Shown here: piece by piece, positions 62,457 through 64,000 of the stretch | Numbering within the stretch: the stretch's first letter is position 1 | Layout: the number at the start of each line of letters is the position of its first letter | DNA from: Pseudogemmobacter faecipullorum | Lineage (GTDB): Bacteria; Pseudomonadota; Alphaproteobacteria; Rhodobacterales; Rhodobacteraceae | Length of the DNA: 64,000 nt | Assembly: GCF_020539525.1 (NCBI RefSeq) | Contig: NZ_JACDXX010000006.1 | Coordinates: 124,001 to 188,000, forward strand | Reading direction: 5' to 3' | Position numbers and translations under genes: made by a program | Notes under the pieces: generated by a model | The model's database searches: none | What the model was told of the DNA's origin: nothing | Seen by the model: the letters and a program-made list of their open reading frames with translations, nothing else

Positions 62457-63764
62457 TTATTTTTCCGGGATCAGGCCGCGCGGGGCAAAGCGCAGCACGA
62501 GCAAGAGAATGACCCCCAGCGACAAAAGCCGCATATGCGCCGCCGATTCCGCCAGCTGGGTTTTCAGCGCGCCATTGGGCAGACCGGCGGTGATCCAGCC
62601 CATCAGCTGCGGCCCGAGGAATTCGACCGCCAGATAGAGCCAGCCGATCAGCACGCCGCCAAGGATCGCGCCCCAGTTATTGCCCGAGCCGCCGACGATC
62701 ACCATCACCCAGATCAGGAAGGTAAAGCGCAAAGGCGTATAGGAGGGTGGCGTCAGCTGGCCCTCAAGCGAGGTCATCATCGCGCCTGCAAGCCCCACCA
62801 CCGCCGAGCCGATGATGAAGATCTGCAGATGGCGGAATTTGACATTCTTGCCCATGGCGGCGGCGGCGATCTCATTATCGCGGATCGCCCGGGTCATCCG
62901 GCCCCAGGGGCTGTTGAGCGCGCGTTCGCAAAACCAGATCAGCACCAGCAGCACGGCGCAGAACAGGGCGGCATAGATCAGCTTGACCATGATCGCCGAG
63001 GTCGAAACCGGGTCGAGACCGGCCGCGCTGACGCGGGCGATAAAGCCCGGATCGGCCTGGAGCGCCACCTCATAGGGCACCGGCCAGGGCCGGGGCAGGT
63101 CGATCAGGTTTTTCACCCCGCGCGCCAGCCAGTCCTCATTGCGCAAAACCGCGATGATGATCTCGCCAATGCCGAGCGTGGCAATGGCGAGATAATCCTC
63201 GCGCAGGCCAAGCGCGACCTTGCCGATCACCCAGGCCCCGGCCGCGGCAAACAAAGCCCCGACCGGCCAGGCCCAGAGCGAATTCAGCCCCAGCCCGCCA
63301 ATATGGCCGGCCTGGGCCGAATTATTGGCCTCGACCGCGGCGACCGCAGGGTCGAGCAGGGCGCGGTAGATAAAGAAGCAGATCAGCAGGAACAAAATAG
63401 AGCCAAGGCTGCGCGGCGCGCCCTGCGGCAGTTTGCGGCTCATCCGGATCGTCAGGGCAATGGCAAGAATGCCAAAGGCGAGGGCGGACCAGATCGCGGG
63501 CGTGCCCGCCTCCCAGGCGCCCGGCACCGGCTTGCCCGAGACCAGCACCACCGCCAGGCCGCCAAGTGCCACCGAGCCGACGATCCCGGCCGAGAACAGT
63601 CCGGCCCAGCCCCATTGAATATTCACCCCGATCGCCATGATCGCCGAGAGCAGCGCGAGATTGAGGATATTGAGCGACAGGTTCCAGCTCTGGAACATCC
63701 CGGTCAGGATGAACAGAAGTCCGACACCGGCGAAAAGCGAAAGGTTGCGGGTGGTGGCCGACAT
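62457..63764 (-). CDS. Branched-chain amino acid-type ABC transporter permease LivM
   Basis: A 435-aa polytopic permease with about ten transmembrane segments. The C-terminal half contains GLREDYLAIATLGIGEIIIAVLRNE and FCERALNSPWGRMTRAIRDNEIAAAAMGKN, the LivM signature. The start is ATG 63764, the usual family start, just after the livH stop. The transported compound may be the substrate of the downstream demethylating enzyme rather than leucine. Confidence 0.88.
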   Translation of the reverse strand: MSATTRNLSLFAGVGLLFILTGMFQSWNLSLNILNLALLSAIMAIGVNIQWGWAGLFSAGIVGSVALGGLAVVLVSGKPVPGAWEAGTPAIWSALAFGILAIALTIRMSRKLPQGAPRSLGSILFLLICFFIYRALLDPAVAAVEANNSAQAGHIGGLGLNSLWAWPVGALFAAAGAWVIGKVALGLREDYLAIATLGIGEIIIAVLRNEDWLARGVKNLIDLPRPWPVPYEVALQADPGFIARVSAAGLDPVSTSAIMVKLIYAALFCAVLLVLIWFCERALNSPWGRMTRAIRDNEIAAAAMGKNVKFRHLQIFIIGSAVVGLAGAMMTSLEGQLTPPSYTPLRFTFLIWVMVIVGGSGNNWGAILGGVLIGWLYLAVEFLGPQLMGWITAGLPNGALKTQLAESAAHMRLLSLGVILLLVLRFAPRGLIPEK

Positions 63765-63765
63765 A

Positions 63766-64000
63766 TCACTTGCCCCCCATAATGCCATTGGGCCTGACCA
63801 GAAGAACAATGATCAGGATCACAAAACTGACCGCGACCTTGTAATCGGTCGACAAAGCCTGCCAGAGCCCATCGCCCAGCCAGTCACCCGGCATCAGATA
63901 GCCGAGGATCTTGCGCCAGGCATTGGTGACCAGAATTTCCGAGAAAGCGATGACAAAGCCGCCGAGGATCGCGCCGACCGGCGAGCCGAGCCCGCCGACA
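63766..64000 (-). CDS. Branched-chain amino acid-type ABC transporter permease LivH, 3' part
   Basis: The last ~77 codons, truncated by the window end. The reading VGGLGSPVGAILGGFVIAFS..LGYLMPGDWLGDG..AVSFVILIIVLLVRPNG is the conserved C-terminal end of LivH. The stop (TGA read on the minus strand, 63766-63768) is 1 bp from the livM ATG. Confidence 0.85.
   Translation of the reverse strand, partial: VGGLGSPVGAILGGFVIAFSEILVTNAWRKILGYLMPGDWLGDGLWQALSTDYKVAVSFVILIIVLLVRPNGIMGGK

Noticed and set aside
59961-63782. 1273-codon plus-strand open frame opposite the dehydrogenase-like gene and livM
   Set aside because: Spans two well-supported minus-strand genes and the hairpin between them; extremely His/Arg/Pro-rich.

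Overview
The window is high-GC DNA from an alphaproteobacterium, almost certainly a member of the Rhodobacteraceae. The evidence is a complete Rhodobacter capsulatus-type gene transfer agent (GTA) cluster, a PdhB with its own lipoyl domain, the ZapA/coiled-coil pair, the SspB/FumC/DUF4169/RHH block and an MmcB-type repair gene. The genus cannot be fixed from the sequence. No tRNA, rRNA, CRISPR array, transposase or phage integrase was recognised.

Layout. 1-1435: end of fabF, then mltG and a strong terminator. 1436-15545: a 230-bp AT-rich leader with a perfect TTAA-N7-TTAA (CtrA-type) box, followed by GTA genes g1 to g15 on one strand (terminases, portal, protease, capsid, connectors, tail, hub, peptidase, megatron). 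15599-18922: a well-formed promoter, cysE, and a phospholipid trio (plsC, cdsA, a CDP-alcohol phosphotransferase with a degenerate motif). 18937-22681: pdhABC on the minus strand. 22980-24505: two lower-GC minus-strand genes (DUF2268 metalloprotease-like and a catalytically dead YiiX-like secreted protein), a likely acquired patch. 24779-29233: YCII-like protein, ftsB, class I fructose-bisphosphate aldolase, pgk with LacI-type operator candidates, and two cyclophilins. 29288-34587: tyrS (with an internal low-GC patch), anmK, PhnB-like protein, transketolase. 34891-37170: zauP-like, zapA, mliC, grxD, bolA. 37308-40993: purL, a candidate stress sRNA with an anti-Shine-Dalgarno motif, and a LysR regulator. 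41271-48091: murI, thiE-like, trmJ, mltB-like, ecsC, GNAT, purD. 48337-53811: mmcB, radical SAM, corrinoid protein, a 51-aa membrane protein, DUF1638, RHH, DUF4169, fumC. 54001-59748: PmtA-like methyltransferase, sspB, a putative glycosyltransferase, a 760-bp gene-free stretch holding a second TTAA-N7-TTAA box, and an 826-aa RTX protein ending in a Hint domain. 59919-64000: a dimethylglycine/sarcosine dehydrogenase-like protein with livM and part of livH.

How it fits together. The most striking pattern is regulatory: the only two TTAA-N7-TTAA sites I found lie upstream of the GTA operon and of the RTX-Hint gene. This suggests that both are in the CtrA regulon, which in Rhodobacterales is known to control GTA production. 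Other notable items are the sRNA candidate at 39713-39795, a dispersed intergenic hairpin + CGGGATATTT module at three loci (one extended into a 23-bp perfect inverted repeat), a 14-bp minisatellite, and an out-of-frame 3' end in GTA gene g10.1.
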